64,000 bases of DNA from Ensifer adhaerens (GTDB lineage Bacteria > Pseudomonadota > Alphaproteobacteria > Rhizobiales > Rhizobiaceae), in assembly GCF_028993555.1 (NCBI RefSeq), contig NZ_CP118610.1:3405001-3469000 (forward strand), in the 5' to 3' direction. The position numbers and the translations under genes were made by a program. The notes beneath the pieces were generated by a model. The model ran no database searches. It was not told where the DNA came from and was given only the letters and a program-made list of their open reading frames with translations. The first letter of the stretch is position 1. Every line of letters begins with the position of its first letter. Below, piece by piece: positions 37,101 through 44,039 of this stretch.

Positions 37101-37284
37101 GCGGACGCTGGAGGGCAGGCCATCCGGCAGTTACACCGAGGGGATTTTCAACAGCGGCAATACAGGACTTGAGAAGGTGGCATTCCTGGCAGCATCGGTC
37201 GTCGGCGAACAAACAGAGATCACTGTCTTCAAGAGGCGTCGAGGTTTCCACGTCTTGCTTCCAATCGGGAACTATGCGGCATGA
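34156..37284 (+). CDS. dtcA: Cytoplasmic sensor histidine-kinase-like protein, DtcA-like
   Basis: 1042-residue protein without membrane segments. The first 840 residues are a long helical region with no domain I can name; it is likely the sensor. The last 190 residues are kinase-like: a helix with His869 (LQAVHRTAGELGEW) as possible phospho-acceptor, an N-box with Glu940 and Asn944 (SELTLNAVKYR), and a glycine box around 1001-1004 (SGNTGLEKVAF). ATG at 34159 suits the AGGAG better than 34156. Its stop overlaps the next start (ATGA). The order kinase, lone receiver, receiver-phosphorylase is that of the Detocs anti-phage system, in which DtcA senses infection and passes phosphate on. The AT-richer composition than its neighbours fits foreign origin. 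Confidence 0.8.
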   Translation: MMQAAKKLDLKNIARGEIGYRSFRWKIAQKVSDAAAFLSLGKFLAKKLLQIKPDENFTALELSNKDFPLLAELNSSDRGTVSYLSLVCEYVECNIDLYQDVEGFDRFLSTAVLTGGMNKEVTTQFTHNKRRSQSVFVMKAYCALFGDSNENISKYFGSGLYADWLRRRLLYPLSYYFTAEAESLHFDFFLRQIYADTKILNIEREIVQTLVDDNHIISSSAPFIFYLALLTHPYDAVILVARYYESLAARAKDPSPEALRLLTQLASVTSNSRLQSIVDHFLGTKLRFETCPAPSLFGHLEFSQETAEYYQGIVSLDASDGPVIRGPLLETLHRLRFEKYPDLADFHDATAWASRYGFCTAGRFLRVVMTSLYMWPRRGLGTEFTDLFAHVEVFGTLTSWTAASPRGYAFLRLLAARGRLDQPIEKLEAAVDKHIADMVPADRRWIKLFHWGQRNNEANFRFHEWFSSIRSSMPLFGSQRYLSGIDWAVLDEIIQTFRIKPFLDNRDAIFVLMLRQSEERRHDSAILRFALEPWASRHPSVAKFSEDLATEYGRSSIVFLRRFLSPDEILHLDLENNFTAAVSERLNALERLVKTFNFSEETISEQELEKEQKAVTSVLSLMSVNANQFEINWDAIRNEALAATADIFNAYLPLSVKYNSLDIISQATTKFVHIFSNKQTGQFVLKNNENHVAHMAFQAIDVFLSNPAHGIESVLAIRIRHDNIRREFDRALEAVRLALNLRMPVKNAILSLYKDAVSGQVREWVRKYMHTGRVSPETALFNFVPSQADVHSFVTRFAQSNSQEDLIDGVIEWIRSRLDAHLAKARVLLSEELTDNLKMVIEEASAEARLTQTSLNVRAAQLAVLQAVHRTAGELGEWFKSPASARAKSISFKELLLAVEGRFEHEVRKGELGFSRLSPAFERVEVLPQNIRNLFVAMSELTLNAVKYRCDEDTRVRVKPVATADRMMVLFSSPRLGDNEPKRTLEGRPSGSYTEGIFNSGNTGLEKVAFLAASVVGEQTEITVFKRRRGFHVLLPIGNYAA

Positions 37285-37748
37285 ACATTCTGATCGTTGA
37301 AGACCGCGATGAGAAGTTCGGCGACATCGTGAGTGTAGTGCAACCTCACCTTTCGGGTGGAGTGGAACTGCACCGCTCCACAACTGCCGTTTCGGCGGTA
37401 AACGAACTGAAAACGAAGGACTGGGCACTCCTGTTATTGGATATGTCCATAGACATCCGCGGCGGGACTGTGAACGTCTCCAGGGGCGGCCACGCAAATC
37501 TGGGGGGGCTCGACATCATCGAGTACCTCTTTCTGTTCGAAGTCAACCTTCCTACGATCATCATCACGGGCTTCGACTACTTCGAAGCCGCAAGGGCAGA
37601 CGAGCGGATGGCTGAGTTGGTTGGCCTCGACGAGATCGGAGCCACGGCTCGCAACAAGATCGGCACGAACTTCCTCGGCGTGGTTCGCTATCAGGACGCG
37701 GCATGGAAGCAGGAGCTTCAGCGGCTTATGAGCATTTGGAGAAAGTAG
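37281..37748 (+). CDS. dtcB: Stand-alone receiver domain, DtcB-like
   Basis: 155-residue single receiver domain. It keeps the acidic pocket Glu7/Asp8 (ILIVEDRDE), the phospho-acceptor Asp54 (LLLLDMSID), Thr96 (IIITGFD) and a Lys near ATARNKIG. There is a small insertion (residues 58-75) after the acceptor Asp. No output domain is present. In Detocs, DtcB takes phosphate from the kinase and acts as a buffer against accidental activation. The start overlaps dtcA by four bases, and its TAG is directly followed by the ATG of the third gene, so the three are tightly coupled. Confidence 0.8.
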   Translation: MNILIVEDRDEKFGDIVSVVQPHLSGGVELHRSTTAVSAVNELKTKDWALLLLDMSIDIRGGTVNVSRGGHANLGGLDIIEYLFLFEVNLPTIIITGFDYFEAARADERMAELVGLDEIGATARNKIGTNFLGVVRYQDAAWKQELQRLMSIWRK

Positions 37749-39047
37749 ATGAAGGCTCTTATCGTACACGACAGGATGGAAATTGCTGAGCAGATTGCCG
37801 ACCTCATCGTGGAGTGTGGATCTGATCGCGGCGATGTTGTCATAGCTGAAGACGTTCGGTCGGCCAGTTCGGAACTCAGGCAGCGGATGTTCGACATCGC
37901 CATCATCGACTTGACGCTCCCCTACAAGAAGGGGCGCGGAAGTCCGAGCTATGAAGCCGTGGAGAACATGCTGGTTGAGATTTTCGAAACTGACACCCTT
38001 CACATTCCGGCGGACCTCATCGGGATCACGAAGGAGCCGAGCGCTGTGCAGGCCGTGTCTAAGTTGATCGGCTCGCATGTTCTCGCGGTGATCGAAGAAG
38101 ATGACGAAGCAAACTGGAAACGCGAGCTCCTCGACAAACTGCTCTATGCGCGAAGGGTTGCCAAAGCCCGCCAGGAGAGCCTGAACAGTCAATACGACGT
38201 AGATCTGTGCGTCATCACAGCGTTGGACTCCGAACTCGCCGTCTACAGCGACAGATTGACACTGGTCGAGGCAGACGGCCTTCCTGGTGCCCGGAAGTTC
38301 ATGTTCACGACCTCCGACGGCAAACCCCGCAAAGGGGTAGTGTTTGCGGTCGGGCGTGCCGGACAGGCATCAGTCGCGTCCGCGACCCAGGTCTTGCTGT
38401 CGCAGTACCGACCGAAGCTCGTCGTCATGTCCGGGATCTGTGGGGGCATCAAGGGAAAAGTGAAGCTGGGAGACGTTGTGGTGTTCCAGCAGGTGTTCGA
38501 TTGGGACTACGGAAAGTGGGCTATCGAGAAGCACGAGGTCAAACAACCTGGCGTTACGGACGTAGAGATCAATAACCCGGATGGCACCGTGACTTACGGG
38601 CGGCGCACGTTCTTGGCTCGTCCGACGCCTTTGGCCCTAGACCAGGTGCCGGTTACATCTTCGTGCAGGGCGCTCAAGAACTCAGGCTTCAAATTTCCCG
38701 ATGAAGATCTAACAGTCATTAAGGGTCTCTCAAAGGAGGAGATCGGCGTCCCTGATATCCATTACGGCCCCGTAGCCTCGGGCTCGGCCGTGATCGCTGA
38801 CGAATTCATCATGCCCCGGATCACTAGCCTCAACGAGGACATCCTGGCTGCGGACATGGAGTCATACGGATTTTACTATGCTGCCAAGAACACAAACGTC
38901 GTCAAACCGATGTTCTTTTGCGTGAAGGCGGTTTCAGACTATTGCGATCACAAAAAGAACGATGGCATCCAGAAAGCCTGCAACTTCGTCTCGTCCAAGA
39001 TCGCATTGCATCTCAGCGACACGATACTTACGTCGCAATCGCAGTGA
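37749..39047 (+). CDS. dtcC: Receiver fused to nucleoside phosphorylase, DtcC-like effector
   Basis: 432 residues. Residues 1-125 are a receiver with Asp54 (IAIIDLTLP) and Thr94 but with His7-Asp8 in place of the usual two acidic residues. Residues 150-425 are a PNP/MTA-SAH-nucleosidase-type domain: entry strand with Glu162 (ITALDSELAV), SGICGG at 228-233, ASGSAVIADEF at 343-352, Met370-Glu371 (AADMESYGF) for ribose binding, and Asp398 (KAVSDY) as general acid. In Detocs this effector, once phosphorylated, splits ATP into adenine and ribose triphosphate and stops phage growth. The key residues are all present, so an active enzyme is expected. A hairpin follows at 39059. Confidence 0.83.
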   Translation: MKALIVHDRMEIAEQIADLIVECGSDRGDVVIAEDVRSASSELRQRMFDIAIIDLTLPYKKGRGSPSYEAVENMLVEIFETDTLHIPADLIGITKEPSAVQAVSKLIGSHVLAVIEEDDEANWKRELLDKLLYARRVAKARQESLNSQYDVDLCVITALDSELAVYSDRLTLVEADGLPGARKFMFTTSDGKPRKGVVFAVGRAGQASVASATQVLLSQYRPKLVVMSGICGGIKGKVKLGDVVVFQQVFDWDYGKWAIEKHEVKQPGVTDVEINNPDGTVTYGRRTFLARPTPLALDQVPVTSSCRALKNSGFKFPDEDLTVIKGLSKEEIGVPDIHYGPVASGSAVIADEFIMPRITSLNEDILAADMESYGFYYAAKNTNVVKPMFFCVKAVSDYCDHKKNDGIQKACNFVSSKIALHLSDTILTSQSQ

Positions 39048-39058
39048 GGCATGAGGGC

Positions 39059-39090
39059 AGGCGGGCGCTTGTCTGAGGAAGTGCCCGCCT
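39059..39090 (+). terminator. Possible terminator of the dtc operon
   Basis: AGGCGGGC (39059-39066) pairs with GCCCGCCT (39083-39090) around a 16-base loop, 12 bases after the dtcC stop, followed by GACCTTTCG. The long loop and short T-run make it only moderately convincing. Confidence 0.5.
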
Positions 39091-39094
39091 GACC

Positions 39095-39213
39095 TTTCGA
39101 GGTAAAATAGCCCGCCGCTCGGGGAGGCGGACGCTGTTCGTTCGGGCCAAAAGGCGGAAGCCTTCCAACCGCCAAACGGGGACCTTGACGTGGACGTCGA
39201 CCGTCGCCCGTGC
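39095..39213 (-). pseudogene. Fragment of an aldehyde dehydrogenase C-terminus
   Basis: On the minus strand, pieces in three frames read VDVHVKV, PFGGWKASAF, FGPNEQR and GYFTSK in order. Joined, they match the end of aldehyde dehydrogenases such as the intact gene at 40907 (VDFHVPFGGRKASSFGPREQGRYANEFF). The fragment is frameshifted and lacks the catalytic part. It marks decayed DNA at the right edge of the island. Confidence 0.5.
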
Positions 39214-39358
39214 CTCGGTTCCGAATAGGCCTCCCCCATCTTCACGCCTGAGCGTGTGACTGGCGTGTCAGGCGGCCTTCGAGAGGCCGATGTAACCAAT
39301 CAGATCTTCGTTGGTCAGTTGGTCACGAGGAGCAAATTGTGTTTCTCCGCGAACCGGA

Positions 39359-39905
39359 TCAAATTCCGTCCTGCGTCCAGGCGCGATACTCAACTTCGGC
39401 GACCAGAAGTGGCCGCGCAAAGACGGCTCCCTTGCGCTTCCACTTCACGGCCGAGCGTTCCGCGGGGATCGCATTGAGCAGTTCGCGAAGCTTCGCTGGC
39501 TCCTGATTGCTCCACCCAGTTCCGCAGCCGCCAACATATACGAGGCCTTCGCCTTTCCTGGCTGCCAGCAAAAGTCTGCCGATCGCGCCGAGCACGATCG
39601 ACGGCTCGTATCCGGCGATCACGAAGCTGTCGCACGGAGCGCACTTGATCTTCAGCCGCTCCGGTCGGCGACCCGACCGATAGGGATTGTCCCGCCGCTT
39701 CGCGATGATGCCTTCGAGCCCTAACTCGCAAGCGACACGGAAGAACTGCTCGCCATCGGCGTTGACGTCCTCGGAGAAGCGGATTGGCACGGTTGATCAA
39801 CTCGAGCTGCCGTCGGCGCTTAAACAACGGGAGGTTCCTCAGATCATGGCCATGGATATTGAGGAGGTCGAAGGCGCAAATCACCCGGCTGATCTGGAAC
39901 ATATC
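39359..39905 (-). pseudogene. Broken ATP-dependent DNA ligase (LigD-type)
   Basis: The minus strand carries parts of a LigD ligase domain in two frames: FDLLNIHGHDLRNLPLFKRR (about 39902-39790), then after a frameshift LEGIIAKRRDNPYRSGRRPE, a FVIAGYEPS strand, and VYVGGCGTG (39790-39359), ending early after EVEYRAWTQDG. The N-terminal catalytic Lys region and the polymerase domain are missing. It is a truncated, frameshifted relic of an end-joining ligase. Rhizobia often carry several ligD copies, so function need not be lost. Confidence 0.75.
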
Positions 39906-40041
39906 CTGAACAAGGAAATAGTCAATTAACGCGAGAACAACAATCGCAATGCGCGATGCGATCTTAACTATCGTCAGCTCGCCTTTAGTTCCTTTGACCG
40001 CCCCCTGCGGCACTGAAAGGAAACCCCCTCAGTTCCCAAAA

Positions 40042-40659
40042 TCAGAGCACGGCAGCTTGAACAAACGGCGCCAACTCCAGCGTGCCGCGGTAGATCATGT
40101 CCAAAGAGACGTAGAGGATGATCGCAAGGCCGACGTACGCGATCCACCTATGCTTGGTAAGCAGGCGAGCGATCAGGTTGGCGGCAATTCCCATCAGCGC
40201 GATCGAGAGTCCAAGACCGACGATCAGGACGCTGGGGTGCTCGCGCGCGGCTCCGGCGACCGCCAGCACGTTGTCGAGCGACATGGAGACGTCCGCGACG
40301 ACAATCTGCGTGGCGGCCTGAAGGAAGGTCTTCCTCGGCGCGCTCTCGTCCGCCATTGCCTCTTCGTCGCCGTGACTTGCCCGCAGTTCGCGCCACATCT
40401 TCCAGCAGACCCACAACAGCAGCAACCCGCCCGCCAGCAGAAGGCCGATGATCGCCAGCAGATGCACAGCAACGGTGGCGAAGGCTATTCGCAGTACCGT
40501 GGCAGCGAGGATACCCACCATGATCGCCTTCTGGCGTTGCTTCGGCTCCAGACCTGCAGCGGCAAGACCGATCACCACGGCATTGTCGCCCGCAAGAACC
40601 AGGTCGATGGCTATAACCTGAATCATTGCCGACAGACCGGCGGCCGTGAACATGTCCAT
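40042..40659 (-). CDS. TerC/YjbE-family membrane protein
   Basis: 205-residue integral membrane protein of the TerC superfamily, YjbE type, with about seven helices. The two acidic family motifs are present: LVLAGDNAVVIGLA in helix 1-2 and VVADVSMSLDNVLAVAG after the central loop. A hydrophilic loop (about 90-115, HGDEEAMADESAPRK) divides the halves. Such proteins export manganese or other metals, or load them into exported enzymes. GAGGTAA precedes the ATG at 40659. It stands alone behind the terminator of the catabolic operon, next to the decayed island edge. Confidence 0.88.
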   Translation of the reverse strand: MDMFTAAGLSAMIQVIAIDLVLAGDNAVVIGLAAAGLEPKQRQKAIMVGILAATVLRIAFATVAVHLLAIIGLLLAGGLLLLWVCWKMWRELRASHGDEEAMADESAPRKTFLQAATQIVVADVSMSLDNVLAVAGAAREHPSVLIVGLGLSIALMGIAANLIARLLTKHRWIAYVGLAIILYVSLDMIYRGTLELAPFVQAAVL

Positions 40660-40864
40660 GCGATTACCTCAGAGTTACAAGACAGGGTACGGGGGAAGTC
40701 GGAACTCAGGACTCAACCGAAAGCGGAACTGCCCCGGTGACGATGGCGGCGAACAGCATCACGACCGCCAACAGCGCCGCTCACTTGAGCGTGAATCTCT
40801 GGTGGGCCCCGAACTCAACCTTGGACAGTCCCGTCAGCACACAAGCAGCGGACTCTCCGCGACG

Positions 40865-40890
40865 AAAAAAGGGGCCCTCGACGGCCCCCT
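40865..40890 (-). terminator. Terminator of the catabolic operon
   Basis: On the minus strand GGGGCC pairs with GGCCCC around a short loop and is followed by TTTTTT (complement of 40865-40870). It lies 17 bases past the aldehyde dehydrogenase stop and is a textbook rho-independent terminator. Confidence 0.92.
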
Positions 40891-40906
40891 GTCCGTAGCG
40901 TTTGTA

Positions 40907-42343
40907 TCAGGCCAGCGTGTAAGCCGTCTTCACCGTCGTGAAGAACTCATTGGCATACCTGCCCTGTTCGCGTGGACCAAAGGAGGAAGCCTTGCGGCCG
41001 CCGAACGGGACGTGAAAGTCGACGCCGGCAGTCGGCAGATTGACCATCACCATGCCCGCTTCCGAGTTGCGTTTGAAGTGGGTAGCATGCTTCAAACTCG
41101 TCGTGGCGATGCCGGCCGACAGCCCAAACGGGGTGTCGTTGGCAACGGCAAGCGCCTCATCGTAGTCTCTCACCCGAATGACGCTTGCAACGGGTCCGAA
41201 GATTTCCTCTCGGCTAATGCGCATCTGGTTTGTCGCTTCGGTAAATAGCGTGGGCTGAAGATAGAAGCCGGGCGTTTCGCGCTTAACTAGTTCGCCACCG
41301 AAGGCAAGCTTGGCGCCTTCCGACTTGCCGATTTCGATGTAGTCGATGTCAGTCTTCAACTGCTTCTCGTCGACGACAGGGCCGATATGGGTGCCTTCCT
41401 TTAAGGCATTGTCTACGGTGAGCGACTGCAGCCTCTCAGTCAGGGCCGATACGAAGCGGTTGTGAATGCCTTCGGTCACGATCAGTCGCGACGAAGCCGT
41501 GCAGCGCTGGCCGGTGGAGTAGAAGCTGGAATTGGCGGCAGCTTCGACGGCAACGGAAAGATCGGCATCATCCAGCACGACCATCGGATTCTTGCCGCCC
41601 ATCTCCAATTGGAACTTGCGGTTATGTTCGATTGAGGAGAGCGCCACCCGCCTGCCAGTGGCGGTCGAGCCGGTGAACGTCACGCCAGCAAGGTCCGGGC
41701 TGTCCAGCATGGCCTGTCCAACCACTGAACCGCGGCCCATGACAAGGTTTAGCACGCCCTTGGGCAGCCCGTTACGATGCAGGATGTCGACGATCGCCCA
41801 GGCACAACCGGGGACGAGATCAGCGGGCTTGAAGACGACGGTATTGCCATAGGCCAAGGCTGGGGCGATCTTCCAGGCAGGGATGGCGATCGGGAAATTC
41901 CACGGCGTGATGATACCGATGACGCCGAGCGGTTCACGGGTGATCTCAACGCCGATGTTAGGCCGGGCGGACGGTACAAGCTCACCCGCCAGACGCAGGG
42001 TTTCACCTGCGAAGAAATCAAAAATCTGTGCGGCGCGGAGCACTTCACCGGTGGCTTCCGGCAAGGTTTTTCCTTCCTCCCGCGCGAGCAACTTGCCGAG
42101 TTCATCCTTGCGAGCAAGAATTTCATCGGCCGTCTTCTTCAAAACCGAGTTGCGCTCCAGAATTCCGGAACGCGCCCAAGACGGGAAGGCAGCCCTTGCC
42201 GCTGCAAGAGCCATCTTGACCTCGTCGACGGAGGCGCGCGCGTATTCGCCCACCACATCGTTCGTATCCGAAGGACTGATGTTCTTGGAAGCATCAGTGC
42301 CGATCCATTCGCCGGCGATGAGGTTATGGTAGATCTTGTTCAT
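40907..42343 (-). CDS. NAD(P)-dependent aldehyde dehydrogenase
   Basis: 478-residue aldehyde dehydrogenase with the cofactor motif ITPWNFP, general base Glu247 (LEMGGKNP) and nucleophile Cys281 (GQRCTASS). The C-terminal VPFGGRKASSFGPREQG resembles alpha-ketoglutaric-semialdehyde dehydrogenases. It is the last gene of a long operon, 4 bases after the TPP enzyme gene and before a strong terminator. Given the two TPP-dependent enzymes upstream, it probably oxidises the aldehyde that one of them releases from a 2-oxoacid. The exact aldehyde is not known. Confidence 0.88.
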   Translation of the reverse strand: MNKIYHNLIAGEWIGTDASKNISPSDTNDVVGEYARASVDEVKMALAAARAAFPSWARSGILERNSVLKKTADEILARKDELGKLLAREEGKTLPEATGEVLRAAQIFDFFAGETLRLAGELVPSARPNIGVEITREPLGVIGIITPWNFPIAIPAWKIAPALAYGNTVVFKPADLVPGCAWAIVDILHRNGLPKGVLNLVMGRGSVVGQAMLDSPDLAGVTFTGSTATGRRVALSSIEHNRKFQLEMGGKNPMVVLDDADLSVAVEAAANSSFYSTGQRCTASSRLIVTEGIHNRFVSALTERLQSLTVDNALKEGTHIGPVVDEKQLKTDIDYIEIGKSEGAKLAFGGELVKRETPGFYLQPTLFTEATNQMRISREEIFGPVASVIRVRDYDEALAVANDTPFGLSAGIATTSLKHATHFKRNSEAGMVMVNLPTAGVDFHVPFGGRKASSFGPREQGRYANEFFTTVKTAYTLA

Positions 42344-42347
42344 GTGT

Positions 42348-44039
42348 TCATCCCATCCATTGACTTACGGGAGCAGCAGCCTCTTGCAGCGGCTGCGTTG
42401 CGATATCGAGGAGCACCGGATGATCGGCCTCGAAGGCGGCACGCATTCGGATCTCCAAGTCCGCTGGGTGCACAATCTTGTGCGCCTCAATGGCATATGC
42501 CTCGGCAATGCGAGCGTGATCCGTCTGTGAAAAGTCGACCGAGAAGTAGCGTTCGTCATAGCCAGCCTTCTGTGAGGCTTTGATCCAGCCGAAGGTCGAA
42601 TTTGCCAAGACGATTATCACCAAGGGTATCCGCAACCGTGCGACCGTTTCGAGTTCGCCGGCCGTAAAACCAAAGCTCCCGTCACCCATTATCGCCACGA
42701 CCTTGCTATCGGGTCTGGCGTACCAGGCGCCAATCGCCGCCGACAGGGAATAGCCCAGTGCTCCATGGGCGCGGTTCGTCAGGAAGTAGCGTCCGGCCTG
42801 TCGGATTTCAAAATAACAGGAGACATAGGGGCACGGAGTTCCCGGGTCGGCCACCACGATCGTTTCGGCAGGCGATGTCCGGTTAAGTGCAGAGAGAATT
42901 GCTTCCGGTCGGATTGGTTTGTCATCACCGACGGAAAGATCGGCAAGCCTCTTGCGTTTAGCGTTTCTCGCCTCGGACGCACGATTGCGTGATGCGCCTC
43001 CTTCCGGGGCATGGTGCCTCGCAAGGATTCGGCAGAGTTCAGCAAGAGACGCCTTCGCGTCTCCGACAAGGGCGGCCGACACCAGATAGTTCGCCCCGAT
43101 GACGGCGGGATCAATATCGAGATGGACGATCGGTACTTCGCGAGACGGCACGCGCCAATTCTCGGTGGTAGTAGATCCGGCACGGCATCCGATGAACATG
43201 ACGAGGTCGGCGGCTTGAACGACCGCACGTGTCTCGAGGGTTCCCCCATTGGCGCCGACCACACCCGCCGCCAATTTATGGCTGTCAGCAATTGTTCCCT
43301 TGCCGGTTACGGTCGTGCAAACCGGCGCCTGAAGGATTTCTGCCAGTGCGGCCAATTCCGCAGTGCCTTCTGACGCAAGCACGCCGCCGCCGCAGATCAG
43401 CACCGGACTCCGGGCGTTGCGCAACAGTTCCGCAGCCAGTTCGATTTCTTCTCGCGCTGGGACGGATCGGTATGCGGGAGCGCGGTCATGCCCAGGCTGC
43501 GCCCAGATCGATGACGCTTCGAGAGACTGTTTCTGCACGTCGTAGGGCATGCAGAGATGCGTCGCGCCTGACCTGCCCGTCGTCATGGAACGGAAAGCGT
43601 GTCGAACCAGGCTCGGGATCTGAGACGGCAGGTCGGCCGTCCCGTTCCATTTCGTCAGGGGCCCGTAAAGCCGTTGCTGATCAAGTTCCGTCAGCGGATA
43701 GCGGTCGCGCGAAGTTACCGGAACGTCCGATGTAATGCCGAGCACCGGTACCGAAGATTCATTGGCTTCCACGAGGCCAGGCAACAGATAGGTCGCACCT
43801 CCGCCGCTTGGCCCTTCGCATACGCCGACCTTGCCCGACACCTTCGCATAGGCTTCCGCCATATAGCCGGCGCTCCGTTCGTCACGGGCAAGAACGTGCT
43901 GCATTCCATGATCGAGACGGTGCAGGGCGTCATAGAAGGGCAGACTGGTGTCGCCGCACAAGCCGAAGATGTATTGAACACCGTTCGCCGCCAACATTTC
44001 GACAAGGGCCTCGGCTCCACTAACAGTGTCGTTCTTCAT
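42348..44039 (-). CDS. TPP-dependent enzyme, 2-oxoacid decarboxylase-like
   Basis: 563-residue thiamine-diphosphate enzyme of the acetolactate-synthase/benzoylformate-decarboxylase class. The N-terminal domain keeps the cofactor-activating Glu in LARDERSAGYMAEAYAK, the central domain has GGGVLASEGTAELAALAE, and the C-terminal TPP motif runs from GDGSFGFTAGELETVAR to LANSTFGWIK. Start overlaps the previous stop by four bases (ATGA). It is a close neighbour and distant paralogue of the next TPP gene. The context (aldehyde dehydrogenase downstream) favours decarboxylation of a 2-oxoacid; carboligation is also possible. Confidence 0.85.
   Translation of the reverse strand: MKNDTVSGAEALVEMLAANGVQYIFGLCGDTSLPFYDALHRLDHGMQHVLARDERSAGYMAEAYAKVSGKVGVCEGPSGGGATYLLPGLVEANESSVPVLGITSDVPVTSRDRYPLTELDQQRLYGPLTKWNGTADLPSQIPSLVRHAFRSMTTGRSGATHLCMPYDVQKQSLEASSIWAQPGHDRAPAYRSVPAREEIELAAELLRNARSPVLICGGGVLASEGTAELAALAEILQAPVCTTVTGKGTIADSHKLAAGVVGANGGTLETRAVVQAADLVMFIGCRAGSTTTENWRVPSREVPIVHLDIDPAVIGANYLVSAALVGDAKASLAELCRILARHHAPEGGASRNRASEARNAKRKRLADLSVGDDKPIRPEAILSALNRTSPAETIVVADPGTPCPYVSCYFEIRQAGRYFLTNRAHGALGYSLSAAIGAWYARPDSKVVAIMGDGSFGFTAGELETVARLRIPLVIIVLANSTFGWIKASQKAGYDERYFSVDFSQTDHARIAEAYAIEAHKIVHPADLEIRMRAAFEADHPVLLDIATQPLQEAAAPVSQWMG

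Noticed and set aside
25956..40040. Direct repeat of the tRNA 3' end as attachment site at the far side of the island
   Set aside because: I searched by eye for GGTTCGAATCCTCTCGTGG to the right of the recombinase and dtc genes and found no copy, so the integration site cannot be stated.
40660..40864. Possible manganese riboswitch (yybP-ykoY) before the TerC-like gene
   Set aside because: The minus-strand leader does not show the conserved bulge and stem sequences of that class. A short hydrophobic frame (LLAVVMLFAAIVTGAVP) in this gap may be a gene end remnant but is too short to call.
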